A stretch of 64,000 bases of DNA from Lepisosteus oculatus (GCF_040954835.1 NC_090723.1:3978001-4042000), one strand, 5' to 3'. Positions 27,101 to 36,035 are shown, numbered from the stretch's first letter. Notes: generated by a model from the letters alone, not told the origin. Program-made: numbers and translations.

Positions 27101-30100
27101 GCAATTTCCAAGATTTATGGTGAGGATGGGTCATGGTGGTTGTACTGGGGGTGCTGAATTAAGGGAAGGCACAGTGATCTAAAAAGCTTACAGTAAGTCC
27201 ACCTACCAATCGGACCTGTCCTGCTCAATTGGTTAAATTTACTGTAGTTGGTGGATTCCCAGGCTTGAAGGTGGAAGGTTATGGGTTCAAACCTAACAGT
27301 GCTATGGACAAGGCTGCAGTAGCTAACCTTTCACATATAGTCCTGGCAAACCTGTGACTCTTTGAGAACAGGCTTCTGCTGTGTTGGCCCTGTGACATGA
27401 GCTTGGGGATATGGTTCATGTTCTCTGTAACTTCGCCCAATGTGTGCAATAACTGCTTGACTTACAGAATAGACAAAAGGTGGCCAAGTTCTTAGACAAA
27501 AATAATCTGTTTTGGACCATTGTATGCTGTGTATAAAAGGACTTTGTATAAAAGGTGTTCTTTGTTGCCAACTGTTTGCCATGATGAACATTCTCTCTGA
27601 ACATACTTAAACAATGCGCTGTTGGTGCTTCTTCATGCAAGCTGCTGTATAAATGACACTCTTTGGCGGTCTGAGACATGGAGCACAATCAGTACCACAT
27701 TCTAGCAGGCAGGATGGAGGACAGACGGCTTTAACTGGAATCTGCAAGCCGCACCATCTTGTCTTGATAGACTTTAGTTAGGATCAAATAAGATTTTTCT
27801 CAGAGTTGTGCAGTTGCCTCTCGCTTTTCCTGAGTCAGCCCAGGCTGCCAGTACAGACACCTGGCCAGTCCAAGTTAACTCCTTTAGGTGTTCTCAGTTG
27901 TCCCAAAAGATGCAGAGGACCAAGAGAAGGGAGTCTCAAATCTTCAGGCTTTCACTACTTGCTCATTTACTGATTTACTTTTGATTTTTGATTTATGTGT
28001 TTTGTGTGGCATCAGACTGTTCCTAAAAAACAATTAAAAACCACATGATATACAACACCTGGCTTTACATTTCCTGGTACTGGCAGCTATTTTTTTTTAT
28101 TTTAATTGACTTGACCTGGGCCGGGAACCAGATGGAGATTGAACGCTGACCACTTTTCAGGAGGTATCGGAAAACAGGGGAGGCCATGTGTGTTGAACTA
28201 TTCACACAGTTTGTCTTCCCTTCTCTCACATCGATGGGCCAGTCAACCGTAAGACAAGGCGTCACACACAGGTCTCCATCAGCCATCAGTCTTCAGAGCT
28301 GTTTTAACAGGCTGTCACGGGAAACTTCTGCATGCACAAGGAATCTTGTACATATTTCCAGGAAACCTCAGCCGTTGGAACAAAGGGTCGATCGCCAGTG
28401 CATTTTTAAGCGACAGTCATCAAAGGAGAGCATGGCAAAGCTGCAGCAGGATTGCGGATTTTGGGACAGATTTCTTCCAGCACCTCGAGATCCTCAAGTT
28501 TCCAGGTGGCAAAGAAAATCCTGAACTCCTAGCGAAGGTTCAGCCTCTGGGTTTTCCAGACGATACCTCGACACCACTCCCCCCAATTCCCTCTCTCCCA
28601 TCACACCACCCAGCCTACTCCCCTATCCTTCTCTGCCCATCTCTCATCCACTTCAAATCCGGACTCTGTCTCACTGCTCCTGTCAGCCATCTGCAAAGCT
28701 CTAGTCACCAGGAAAATCCCAACACGGGCTTATGAGTTTCATTTCAGCACATCTGCAATTGCTAAAGCCCAGCCATAGCTGAGAACTAAGAGAAACATGG
28801 GACAGTCAGTCAGCTTGCCGTGTGGAACAGTGAGATCAAGGTTATTAATTGGAGAGATGGACACCTCTTACACAAAGTAGCGCTGTGCTGTGTCCCATCC
28901 ATTCAGGTTCCCAGTGCATTCAAAAGACAAGATGGCATGTACTGTATAAGCAGTATAAATGTCTTGATTTAAATATGCAATGGGGTACAAAAATTAAATT
29001 GTAGAATATGTAGAAGCAGTATGTGAAGCTAACTTAAATGTGCTTATGCAACAGTAAGTAGAGATCTCTCTGTCTTTATTGTCTACCTACCTCCAACTAT
29101 CTACACACACTTAGACTGAATACCTTTGAAAACCATTTGTATGTATTTAACATTGAATGTACTAATGGAATGGTACCTTTTGGAAAGTCACCAGAGTCCT
29201 TTCAGTCCTGGTAGTTGAACAGGGCTCATGGTTGTGCTATTATACCTCTAACTGTGGTTTCTCTTAGTTTGTCTGGTGATCATTGCTGCACTTTTGAGAT
29301 AATCAACTACTCCAGTGTCTTCACAGCGTTGATTATTTCCCAGGTGTGATCCTGTTGACTGTGCAATGACTCATGTGCAAAATGTTGTGTGCTACTAACC
29401 CTTTCGCTGCCATGGTTAAGCTGCACTCTTGACTGTGAACACAGATTCTCGTTGATGGTGTCAGTGACATTTTTTTGTTTGTTTTAAAAGCATTTTCAGA
29501 TGATCATTTGCACTCTTCTGTCCTGGGTTAAGTATGAAAAGTTCCTACCATAAATCTTGGAAACACTGCCACAGCAGTCTTATCAACCTGAACGTGAAGC
29601 AGCCTACAGGCTGAAAGAATAAGGCAGCGTTGGAGAGACAGGGCTGGGGGGCATCATTTCTGCTCTTTGTATGATTAGATATCTATCTATTTCTAATAGC
29701 TGAACAACTGAACGGTGATGTGGCAAGCAGCTCCAGTAGTTACTAGCTCATCCACTACAGTTTGCTACACTGTCCACGATGGGTTGATTTTGAAGAACGA
29801 AATCTGTGTTGAGCGATCTCATGCTTTTCTTATGCAATGTTTAAACTTTGCTGTCGGATGCTGGGAGATGGGCAAGGGCTGAGTTGGGCATGCCTCCTGG
29901 AGCCACCCCAGGTTTCTGTTTCTGTAGCAAAGCTGCTGTCCATTGGACCAGAATTACCAGCTTTATTTCTGTTGATGGACATAAAGCCCCGCTGTTCCAA
30001 AGAGATACACTTGAAGGGCAGTAAACCTGAATACTCTTGCAGCCTGGAATAAACACTGCAATCTCTAACAGGGCCCATCCTGAATGTGTTGGAGAGACTT

Positions 30101-33100
30101 TTCACAGAGCAGTTTAGAGAGGAGGAGCCCTGTAAGAGATGAGCTGTTTGCAGTTTTCAGTTCCTGTCCTTTTCACCTGCTCATCCGCAGATTGTAGGCT
30201 GTCAGATGCACAGCCCTGGATGGACAAGCAGTATCATGACTGGGCATCACACTTGAATGAATTATAGACTGCAAAGAATGACTACCTTTGTTGAAGCAAG
30301 ATAAGCCTGGTTAAAAATTAGACATCATTATAAAAGTACCCAGAGGACATTTCTGTGATGGATCTGCCTTAAATTCAAGGTACTCACAGGACAGCTCATT
30401 TTAGATAGTTTGTTAGGCAACTATAGGCTGGAGAGTAATATGCTGGAGGGAGCAATTATTTTTGTCAGATATGTATATTATTACACTCAAATTTCTGGGA
30501 GGGCAGAATCAACTCCTGTCTGTTAAAAAAAAAAACCTACCCAATCTACCTAGAGATAGAAGGCAGGTTGGTAATTCTGAATCAGCCTACTGTGTGACTT
30601 CTGTCTCTCTGCAAAATCTTGGGCCAAATCACACTTCTTAATCCTCTCCCTAGAGCATATAGATAATGTCTGTTGTTATCTCTAGGATTAGGGATATGGT
30701 ACTCTCAAACATGGTAAATTAAAACAAAATAAAGTTTCAGTTTCAATATGTGCAGTGCTTAGTGTAGGAGCAGGCCAAACTGTACTGGGTACTGACTGTC
30801 TTATTGTTCTGAATGACACACTAGCCATGCCCTGTGTGGGTGTCCACTCTACTTGGGCCACAGTTCAAGGTAAAATCTCCTTTTCTTTAACCCCTTTCTT
30901 GTAGAGATGTAGAGAACCATTATAAAGTTTGCCCCTAACCCATTGTGCACCCTCTGTGTTTTAACCCTAATTGTTAATTGTACCTTTCCCAGTGGTGATA
31001 TTCAACACCTGCAGTTGGCATAATTTACAAATGTGGAACACAGGGAGATCAGGCAAGCACTGAACGCTGGCTTCTTTTTGGATCAATGTCTGTGTAATTT
31101 TCCACTATCTTGTTTTTATTTCTGGTTTTAAATCATACCAATTAAAACGTATGAAGCATTAAAATCTTAAACCCTGAACAAACCTGAATGAATTAATCGC
31201 TCCAGGCTCTTTGTTGCTGGTTGTTAACTTTATTGAGCAACATTTTCCCATCCTGGAGGTAAAAGATCTCTGCTGAATTAGCGGAGGGGAATAAATAGAC
31301 TGCATCAGCTGCTGTCTATTCCCTGAGGCAGAAGTCCGATCCCCTGGAAGTACAGACTGTACTGATTGAGGTTATAGAAATACATAGAGGTGTTTCAGTG
31401 TGCTGATAAAAGAAAAATAACAGGATATAGTACCACTTTATATGCTTTATGATGTAATACTATTTCTGCAGCCAGCTTCTAATAATCAATAGATTTGTTT
31501 GCAATATTACCTTAATAGCCCCCACATGCACGCCTGTCCTTAATAGGCTTACCACTGTGCTCACAGACCAAGTGAGTATTTATCCCGTTACGTTAAATAA
31601 CTGTTCCTCTAATGCATTGACTTCAAACACTTTTGAATGATTTCTCCTCAACAGCCTCATTTTACTCAGGAGCTCAGAGTAAAAAATATCCACACGAGAG
31701 AGACGTGCCGCAGCACGCTAGTACACTCCAAGCCCCGTCTCTCCTCTCCCTGAAGCCAGGAGAGGGTGGTATTGACATGGGAGCACCGGGGGCTCTGGAA
31801 AACTGTCTCAACACAGGAGAAAACACTTTTCAGCCTCACTCTCCTGCTGTGCATTCAGAGTTTTCCAGTAGCACAGTATCCAGAATACGTGCCTTTGATT
31901 TTATACTGTTATTATTGTTATTTAATTTCTATATTGTTAGAAAACAATGAGCATTAATCTGTTTGGTTATTTCCATGTGTTTGTTTACTGTTCAGTTAGA
32001 TATTTGAAAAATGAATCTCGGCCAACCACAGGGGCTAAATGCTACCACTATAACAAACCTTACCCCTTGCCCACCTCACCCTAGCAGATGGGCAATTTAC
32101 AGTCAAATCAGTAATGACCAATAAGTTTTTCATTATCAAAGTTTATTCTGTAACAGTACTCTTGCTTTTGATTACTGTAAGACTAAACTCTGCCTATGTT
32201 AAAGAATCCAATACTAATGTTAATATAGAACTGGAAAACTACCCTTTAATGAGTATTAAGAAAATAATCATCTTAGTTGTTCTAAATAATGACTTTTTGG
32301 TCAGTAATGCCTAAAGCATAGCTGGAGGACATGTCTGTTTGAGCCCCATCATAAAATGCATTGCAGTGTCATGAAATACACAGTGGTCCACACTAGCATA
32401 TTGCAGAAATGCACTGGGCTTTGCAGAAAGAGTTCCTATGATGTTTCAGAAACTGATTCCCCTTTGAGAAAGTCACTGGAGGCTAGAGGTTTTGAAAAGA
32501 TCCCTCATTTTGCTTCTTCAGTGTTGATAACCCAAGGTTTAAACACACAAGTGCCCATGTAATGCTGCATGTGCATTGCACAGGGGTCTAACCTCTAATT
32601 TGGGATGTCTGTCTTACTAAACATGCATGCTGATCTGTACCCTTATAAAAATATTAACATTTCCAAACATGATTTTTATAAGGGTTTTGTATTTGGTGTA
32701 CTGTGCTGTGCGTACAGACTGCTCTGATGACGCTGCCCACCTCCCTGTTGTTCAATCTGCTTTTCAAAAAGAGGCACAATTGTATCCTTCTATTCCTCAC
32801 AACTTACTGCTGACTTGAGGGCTTTTCTGACAGGGTACTCGGGTTCAAATAGAGCACAGGAGAGAGAATTCTCGTTTTGGATGTTGGATTTGAAGTAATG
32901 AAGCAAATCTTAGACACGCCAAAAGAAGTTGGAGCAATGGGCACTGCTGTTGATGAAGGAGGGAGAGGCAGAGCTTGGCTGTGTTAAGTGTCTCGGTGTC
33001 AACTGAACGTGTGCTGTGACCAGATATTGAGGCTTTTCTGCTCACCTAAAAGATTTCTGTTCTGCATCACATCTGGATCTAATTATATTATTTCTGAGAG

Positions 33101-36035
33101 CAAATGGAAATGAGTACTGTGAGCAGCAAAAGGCATTTATTGCCTGCTGTAGCGCAGGTGCTTTCACTGATGTGAAACTCTGTGTTTGGAGCGTTTTTGT
33201 CCTGAAAGGGTGCTACTTGATTGTGATAATTGACTGGGCTGAGCTCAGCCCTCTTACAATTCAGAGTCCCAGCTCTGCACCAGGCCTGTGTGCTTTAATT
33301 GCCGAGCAGGAAGAGGCAGCAGGCGCATGTCAAGCCTAGGCTGTGCCACAAGTCAGGAAGGTCCTGCTGAGTCGCCTTGCTAGCTGTGTAGACCCTGCTT
33401 GCAAATCCGACACCGCTAAACTCCTACATCGTGCTGTCTGTACCTCTCTCCTCCAGCACAGCACCTCTGTCTGTCAGTAAGGCTGAGGCCAAACCGAGAA
33501 GCTGATACTAAAAGCAGTAGGCAGAAAACTGCTGGGAAATTAATGCATAAATAATTATGAGGGAAAAAAGGAAATAAGATACAGTGCAATAGTGCTCTGC
33601 TGATTAGCATCACAGTGTGATGAATCCCTGGGGAAAAAAGGATGCAAAATTATATCAACAGCCTCACACAGCATGTCATGGCTTTTAGGTCACTCTCACA
33701 TCCACAGGTTTCCACTGAAATAATGATGTCTTCTCCCTGCAACAGCTTTTGACGTTTTTTATTAATTTATCTGACCTGATTAGTTCTGCAGCATCTGAGA
33801 TCATGCAAAGCTCTTGTCAGTGTCTTTGTGTCTGTGTTCATGTGCACTCACATTCACACGACAGTGGAGGGGCAGCACATCCATTCTGACACTGCAGATA
33901 ACCATGACAATCTGCATTTTTCAAATAGTGGGCAATAAACACATCATTGCACAGCTCTGGTTGTTTCAGTCGAGTGGTTGGACAGATGAAGTTTCCACAG
34001 AGAGGCTCATTGAGGGTTGCCACCAGTTTGGGCAAATCCAGGCTTTTGATGTCCAGTGTGGGAAGAGAATCCTACAGTATATCCCCAGAAATATGTCATA
34101 ACCTCACAAAAACCAAGCATGTGGAATAACCAAGGAGGAAACCAGTCCCCAAGATAGCAGAGATGCAGAATTTCTATCTGAGCGTTAATTGTGGAAATGG
34201 TGGCAATCCTAATTTAGTGTCAATACATAGATTCGTGCTGTTCTAGTCATGACATGCTGTGTAGCAATCTTTGAAAAATCTGTAACTTTAAATGAATGTA
34301 CTTTCTGCCTACTGCTTGCGGGCAAGGGTCACAGTGTAACAGAACCAAAGATGGAGTAAATGTAATTATTTCTGGACAGCAGTGTGTGGATACAGCGCCT
34401 TCTTCTGGCTGATTGCCACATTACAAAAGAAATCCTGTGATGCTGAGAGAGATGTATTCTGCATTTAGAGAACTTAAGTCTGTAACAAAGGGCGGCGTGG
34501 TGGCACAGTGGTGCCTAACATTGTTGCCTTGCAGCTCTGGGGCCCTGTGTTCAATTCTTGATCTGCGTGGAGTTTATATGTTGTCCCCATGTGCGTGTGG
34601 GTTTCCACCCACCGTCCAAAGACATGATGGCAGGTTAATTGGCTTCTGAGAAAATTACCCCTAGTGTGAGTGCGTGTGTCTGTGTGTGCCCTGCAGTGGA
34701 CTGGCGTTCTGTCCAGGGTGTGTCCTGCCTTGCGCCCACTGCTTGCCGGGATAGGCTCCAGCTCCCCCTCGACCCTGAACTGGATAAAGTAATCAGAAAT
34801 TTGATGGATGGAAGTATAAACAAACGCAAAAATTAGGGTCAACTGGTGTTGGTACTAAAGTCTTAAGTGATATGGGTTGCATGTTAATAGAATGTGTCAT
34901 TTTTTTACTTGAAATGTTTGGAAGGAGGTCAAACATCATGCATGTGGATTCTAACTTGAATTAATGAATTCCTGTGTTTATTCTTTTTTGTTCTCTTTTG
35001 TTTTATCTCTTCTTCTCTTGTCTTCATTCCTTCCCTTCTCCACTGACTCCTCACCCTCCACAACCTTCACCTGTCCGCCTGCCTGCCGGCCTCTTCACCA
35101 CCTGTCACTGTCTCCATCTCCGGACACCCCGCAACACCCTGACCCTGTGCCCTTGTGCCCCCGTGTCTCCCCCTCTCTATATGGGAGTGCAGTGAGCGTC
35201 CCTGCCTGCCCGGCCTGACCTCCTTCCCTGCACCACCTGACGACAGAACTCATGTTTTCCACTCCACTATTCTTGCCGCCTCCCAACTGAGGCCCTGGCC
35301 TGCCTGCCTACTTACTCCAACCTACCTGCCAACCTGCACACTGTAAAGGAGCTGCTGCTGGCCTGTTTTTCTTATTCCTTTCTCCAAGTGTCAGATGGGG
35401 AGGGCAATCCACGTCAAGCCCACCTGGTTTCCCCAACTATGAGACTGTACTTTGTTTTTTTTACTCTCTTTCTTTATTCCCTTCCTTCCTCCTTCTCCTC
35501 CTCTTCCTCCTCTTCCTCCTGGGGACTGTGCCTACAGGCCCTGGGAAGCAGCAGTAGCAGCAGCAGCAGTGTCCCAGAGCCTGTCCTCTCCAACACCAAG
35601 ACTGTGACTTTCTCTGGCTCCCTGTCCACGTCCTCCGGCCTCCCCTCTTCCTCTACAGTATTTGCACCTGGCTTGAAGAAATACCCCCAGGACGGAGCCG
35701 TTTCCTCCTTCTCTGCCTCCTCCAGCCCGGCCAAGACTCTGTTCTCCAGCCTGTCGGCCTCCAGCCTCAGCACCGAGGCCCTGCTCTCCTCCACCTTCCG
35801 GCGGAGGCTGGTGAAGGAACAGCGTACCTCCTCGGCTCCACTGCCCCAGCCCAACGGTCGCCCCGCCTCCACGGCCTCTGCCTCCCCGACATCCTCCTCC
35901 CCCCTCTCCTCACTCAGCCTCTCCTCGCTTGGCCTCAAAACAGCCCGCACCCTCCAGTACGCCGGCCTCCACAGCTTCCGGGACCGCGGGAGCAAGACAC
36001 TGCCCAAGCCCTCAGTGAGCACGGGGGACAAATGA
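144..36035 (+). CDS. srcin1: SRCIN1 (p140Cap), partial gene, 14 coding exons, 5' end outside window
   Basis: SRC kinase signaling inhibitor 1 is a scaffold that recruits CSK to restrain SRC and works at synapses and cell adhesions. Fourteen exons (144-184, 4293-4459, 10095-10270, 11036-11166, 11541-11688, 12056-12344, 12869-13130, 13730-13872, 14228-14380, 15376-15498, 16687-16779, 18332-19921, 24622-24762, 35538-36035) join without any phase conflict into 1317 codons plus stop. The segments RLQMQLHL, QEDPLQRQR, KMRVVLRVEVEAVKFLKEEP, DELTVPRYRTEKPSKS and GKQRxxFLKIQ are close to mammalian SRCIN1, which separates it from the paralogue KIAA1217. The N-terminal part with the tyrosine motifs lies upstream of base 1. 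Two features differ from the mammalian protein: an added block of about 600 codons and a different C-terminus. Confidence 0.92.
185..4292 (+). other. SRCIN1 intron a-b
   Basis: This is a 4.1-kb intron. A long pyrimidine-rich tract at about 1700-1968 leads into a cryptic or poison exon candidate at 1969-2050, listed separately. The rest is unremarkable AT-rich intron with no coding segment that I can support. Confidence 0.7.
1969..2050 (+). other. Candidate cryptic or poison exon in SRCIN1
   Basis: The segment has an excellent acceptor (about 270 nt of mostly C and T, then GGTCTCAG) and a strong donor (GTAAGT). It is 82 nt long, so inclusion shifts the frame. With exons b and c the shifted frame stays open, then meets TGA at the first codon of exon d (11036). 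That is the usual design of an exon causing nonsense-mediated decay. I recognise no protein similarity in any frame. Confidence 0.3.
4293..4459 (+). CDS. srcin1: SRCIN1 exon b (start of the coiled-coil region)
   Basis: The 167-nt exon encodes a Pro/Ala linker (LTPSAPSAGAAMPPPPAGA) and then the start of the helical region (VTRLQMQLHLHDLQQ, DLRDQLSQLRKMQ). Acceptor TTGGCAG is at 4286-4292 and donor GTGAGC follows 4459. Mammalian SRCIN1 has VSRLQMQLHLRGLQN here. It ends in phase 0. Confidence 0.88.
5366..5422. repeat. Inverted repeat resembling Penelope-like element ends
   Basis: GGAACAAGTAAAGGTTTTTT (5366-5385) is followed after about 19 nt by the near-complementary AAAAAAAAACCTTGTTCC (5405-5422). 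The loop has CTCTTTTCAGC. The arms resemble the end sequence of the Penelope-like fragment at 37681, so this may be two such ends facing each other. The family assignment is from memory. Confidence 0.35.
8891..9035 (+). repeat. Degraded tRNA-derived SINE, 5' part
   Basis: GTGCAGTGGTTAG (box A region) and GGGTTCAGTTCC (box B, 8943-8954) are followed by a body with TACATTCTCCTCGTGTTC and CCAGTTTCCTACCACAG. These match the common fish SINE whose body reads like GCATGTTCTCCCCGTGT. The 3' half is missing. Confidence 0.6.
9168..9300 (+). repeat. tRNA-derived SINE, second family
   Basis: The segment has AGTGATTAGGGTGCTGGG (box A) and GGTTCGAATCCC (box B, 9209-9220). The body has CTTGAGCAAGATACTGTAG, CAAATTGCTTCAGTAAA and an A-rich end, which is the usual layout of a fish tRNA SINE. 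It lies directly after the SINE relic at 8891. Confidence 0.6.
9681..10052 (+). repeat. 43-bp direct repeats bracketing a 272-bp copied block
   Basis: AAATGTTTGATCCAAAGATT begins at 9681 and again at 10010, and each copy continues to about 43 bp with very few differences. Between them sits 9726-9997, almost identical to 11197-11468. The arrangement looks like a small local duplication with a templated insertion. It is too long to be an ordinary target-site duplication. Confidence 0.75.
10095..10270 (+). CDS. srcin1: SRCIN1 exon c (coiled coil)
   Basis: The 176-nt exon encodes LQNQDSVRSLLKRTETEI, then DALRKQEDPLQRQRLLVEEE and RLKYLNEEELIIQQL. It is highly similar to mammalian SRCIN1 and strongly helical, with alternating acidic and basic residues. 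Acceptor TTGTGCAG, donor GTGAGT. Two bases are left over at the 3' end. Confidence 0.93.
10271..11035 (+). other. SRCIN1 intron c-d, no other feature seen
   Basis: This 765-nt intron has no repeat or coding signal that I recognise. The acceptor CGTTGCTGCAG precedes exon d. Confidence 0.7.
11036..11166 (+). CDS. srcin1: SRCIN1 exon d (coiled coil)
   Basis: The 131-nt exon encodes DLEKSVEEIQKDSSVNHRLV and EELEEKALVLRKLGETLTEL-like sequence (read as QELEEKALVLRKLGETLTEL). It matches the mammalian segment DLEKSVEKIQ and ALVLKQLGETLTELK. The donor GTAAGT follows AAGA at 11166, with one base left over. Confidence 0.93.
11197..11468 (+). repeat. Second copy of the 272-bp block
   Basis: It matches 9726-9997 at a constant offset of 1471 with about three visible base differences, for example CACTTC against AATTC and CACAC against CGCAC. 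It starts 31 nt after exon d. It contains no recognised element and no terminal inverted repeats. Which copy is the source cannot be told from the sequence. Confidence 0.9.
11541..11688 (+). CDS. srcin1: SRCIN1 exon e
   Basis: The 148-nt exon encodes QFPSLQSKMRVVLRVEVEAV, KFLKEEPHRLDALLKRC and KTITDTLTTLR, nearly identical to the mammalian protein. Acceptor TCTCTCCCAG, donor CAG|GTACTA. The last 30 nt and the donor are repeated 62 bp downstream. Using the repeated donor would read into TAG. Confidence 0.93.
11659..11772 (+). repeat. 62-bp tandem duplication including a splice donor
   Basis: The unit beginning CATCACTGACACTCTCACGA at 11659 starts again at 11721 and stays identical for about 52 nt. 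A third short match, CATCACTGAC, begins near 11774. The unit contains the last 30 nt of exon e plus its donor, so two equal donor sites lie 62 nt apart. Confidence 0.92.
12032..12048 (+). repeat. Short TG microsatellite before exon f
   Basis: A run of GTGTGTGTGTGTGTGT lies just upstream of the exon f acceptor (AAACAG at 12055). It takes the place of a normal pyrimidine tract. Confidence 0.8.
12056..12344 (+). CDS. srcin1: SRCIN1 exon f
   Basis: The 289-nt exon begins QVNEGIW, as in mammals (QVDEGVW). It has a low-complexity Ser/Pro middle with FDIPTSPPLNFSDL and ends GVDKSVSVE. Mammals have FEMPPPSPPLNL and SVDKAVSVE. Donor GTCAGT, phase 0. The acceptor is weak because a TG repeat precedes it. 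Confidence 0.92.
12783..12826 (+). pseudogene. Decayed copy of the 5' part of exon f
   Basis: GTGAGGGGATGATATGGA, then AGGAGGACTTTGCCAGCCA (12808-12826), mirrors exon f at about 12060-12102 (GTGAACGAGGGAATATGGA, then AGGAGGACTTTGCCAGCCA). The indels are not multiples of three. It ends at CACT followed by GTGAGT, so it looks like a relic of a partial exon duplication that has lost its frame. Confidence 0.6.
12869..13130 (+). CDS. srcin1: SRCIN1 exon g
   Basis: The 262-nt exon encodes AAERDWEEKRASLTQYSAQD, INRLLEETQAELMKAIPDLD, then a Pro/Ser linker ending SARRGS. The first part is almost identical to mammalian SRCIN1. Acceptor GCTGGCAG, donor GTGAGC, one base left over. Confidence 0.94.
13730..13872 (+). 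CDS. srcin1: SRCIN1 exon h (polyproline SH3 ligand)
   Basis: The 143-nt exon encodes DELTVPRYRTEKPSKSPPPP, then PPRRSFPSSHGLTTTRSGEV. The mammalian exon is nearly identical. The PPPPPPRR stretch is the kind of proline-rich ligand that SH3 proteins bind. It ends TSKTIK in phase 0. The mammalian form that I know carries a few more residues at this junction. Confidence 0.95.
14228..14380 (+). CDS. srcin1: SRCIN1 exon i
   Basis: The 153-nt exon encodes KSESEETEAQKPHVKLRRTV, SEAPRPASTPPVIASGVK and DEDDEEKIIAELE. Mammals have VKLRRAVSEVARPASTPP and DEDDEDRIIAELE. It is phase 0 at both ends, which allows the extra exons that follow to be used or skipped without a frame change. Confidence 0.94.
15376..15498 (+). 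CDS. srcin1: SRCIN1 exon j (extra block, part 1)
   Basis: The 123-nt exon is phase 0 at both ends. It encodes VFQRAPVKAKVSPPHSLPST and ends PPGAPGRK. Acceptor CCTGGCAG, donor GTAACA. It has no counterpart in the mammalian SRCIN1 that I know. The composition, basic and proline-rich, is like the long paralogue KIAA1217. Confidence 0.75.
16687..16779 (+). CDS. srcin1: SRCIN1 exon k (extra block, part 2)
   Basis: The 93-nt exon is phase 0 at both ends and encodes LSSAALHTTSLQGELDCLAQ then LHTCTSSLDSK. Acceptor TGTTTAACAG, donor GTGAGA. Support comes from the splice sites, the phase and the position between exons j and l. I recognise no specific similarity. Confidence 0.6.
18332..19921 (+). CDS. 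srcin1: SRCIN1 exon l (530-codon exon, SKT-like)
   Basis: This very large phase-0 exon (1590 nt) opens EQDIQLTSPALRQVPRIVLT. It includes FVFDDPVEIRTAYRQLTLMM, a coiled-coil segment YQQLDSLEETIRELESTLQE at about 19626-19685, and the class II SH3-type ligand KKPPVPPKPASLPL near the end. The LDSLEETIRELE motif and the exon size resemble the C-terminal half of KIAA1217 (sickle tail), not mammalian SRCIN1. The donor after AAG is GTTTCT, which is weak. Read-through would end at a stop at 19982-19984. An alternative phase-0 donor, GAG|GTGGGT, lies at 19558. Confidence 0.85.
20954..20959 (+). terminator. Possible intronic poly(A) signal of a short SRCIN1 isoform
   Basis: AATAAA is followed by CTGGTTTCATTTTCACC, then TCTCTCTC and GT/T-rich sequence. 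It lies about 970 nt after the stop that ends exon l when its weak donor is ignored. The layout would give a composite terminal exon. Confidence 0.35.
22803..23075 (+). repeat. Degraded tRNA-derived SINE
   Basis: GGCAGCACAATGGCAGGGCA, then CAGTTTCCTTCCATAGTCCA, GTCTAAATTGTCC and TGCTGGGATAGGCACTGG follow the order of the standard fish SINE body (CAGTTTCCTCCCACAGTCCA, GGGATAGGCTCC). The copy is old and diverged. Confidence 0.65.
24622..24762 (+). CDS. srcin1: SRCIN1 exon m (conserved C-terminal exon)
   Basis: The 141-nt exon is phase 0 and encodes TGGGSSGSSKGLHSATSRLK then NIQQSSPEKSKAGKQREDFL and KIQGQQQ. Mammalian SRCIN1 has GGGSV, SRLKAAQ, SPDKSKHGKQRAEYMRIQAQ at this place. In mammals it directly follows the IIAELE exon, which defines exons j-l as an insertion relative to that form. 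Acceptor CCTTCACAG, donor GTATTT. Confidence 0.92.
27226..27340 (+). repeat. Possible tRNA-derived SINE fragment
   Basis: GCTCAATTGGTTAAATT and TATGGGTTCAAACC resemble box A and box B of a tRNA promoter. The rest does not match the other SINEs in the window. Confidence 0.3.
31633..31950 (+). other. Unassigned open segment, possible exon
   Basis: An acceptor-like TTTCTCCTCAACAG ends at 31654. It is followed by about 290 nt of open frame with coding-like composition (YSGAQSKKYPHERDVPQHAS, SLLSLKPGEGGIDMG) and a hydrophobic end before the stop. There is no donor. Its phase does not fit after exon m, so it is not a simple alternative SRCIN1 terminal exon. I do not recognise it. Confidence 0.2.
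34491..34818 (+). repeat. Near full-length tRNA-derived SINE
   Basis: The element reads GGCGGCGTGGTGGCACAGTG, box B-like GTTCAATTC, GTGGAGTTTATATGTTGTCC, CAAAGACATGATGGCAGGTT, GTCCAGGGTGTGTCC, GGGATAGGCTCCAGC and CTGAACTGGATAAAG, ending with TTGATGGATGGA. It is the best-kept copy of the widespread fish SINE with this body. Confidence 0.85.
34975..35537 (+). promoter_or_regulatory. Extended pyrimidine-rich tract before the terminal exon
   Basis: About 560 nt are strongly biased to C and T, with many CTTC, TCTT and CCTCC clusters, ending TGGGGACTGTGCCTACAG. Such tracts are known binding ground for PTB-type splicing repressors. For a neuronal gene this could make the terminal exon regulated. 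That is inference. Confidence 0.35.
35538..36035 (+). CDS. srcin1: SRCIN1 exon n (serine-rich terminal coding exon)
   Basis: The exon starts in phase 0 with Ala, as does the mammalian sequence after QQQ. It encodes ALGSSSSSSSSVPEPVLSNT from an AGC repeat, a Ser/Leu/Thr-rich low-complexity stretch, and ends RDRGSKTLPKPSVSTGDK before the stop at 36033-36035. It is unlike the mammalian C-terminus. The frame is also open through the acceptor from an ATG at 35388, but that upstream part is simply polypyrimidine tract. Confidence 0.75.
   Translation, partial: ALGSSSSSSSSVPEPVLSNTKTVTFSGSLSTSSGLPSSSTVFAPGLKKYPQDGAVSSFSASSSPAKTLFSSLSASSLSTEALLSSTFRRRLVKEQRTSSAPLPQPNGRPASTASASPTSSSPLSSLSLSSLGLKTARTLQYAGLHSFRDRGSKTLPKPSVSTGDK

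Larger units (their letters stand above)
24763..35537 (+). other. SRCIN1 intron m-n
   Basis: The 10.8-kb intron holds a weak SINE relic (27226-27340), a well-preserved SINE (34491-34818), an unassigned open segment at 31655-31950 and about 550 nt of pyrimidine-rich sequence before exon n (34975-35537). I looked for the short mammalian C-terminal exon ending SFGARNSSISF here and did not find it. Confidence 0.6.

Noticed and set aside
28346..28735. 129-codon open frame in the SRCIN1 intron
   Set aside because: It has no splice sites in phase with SRCIN1, no recognised similarity and no upstream promoter signal.
35388..35537. ATG-initiated extension of exon n (MSDGEGNPRQAHL) as an alternative first exon with a signal peptide
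   Set aside because: The translated part is the polypyrimidine tract. The hydrophobic and serine look comes from TTC and TCC repeats.
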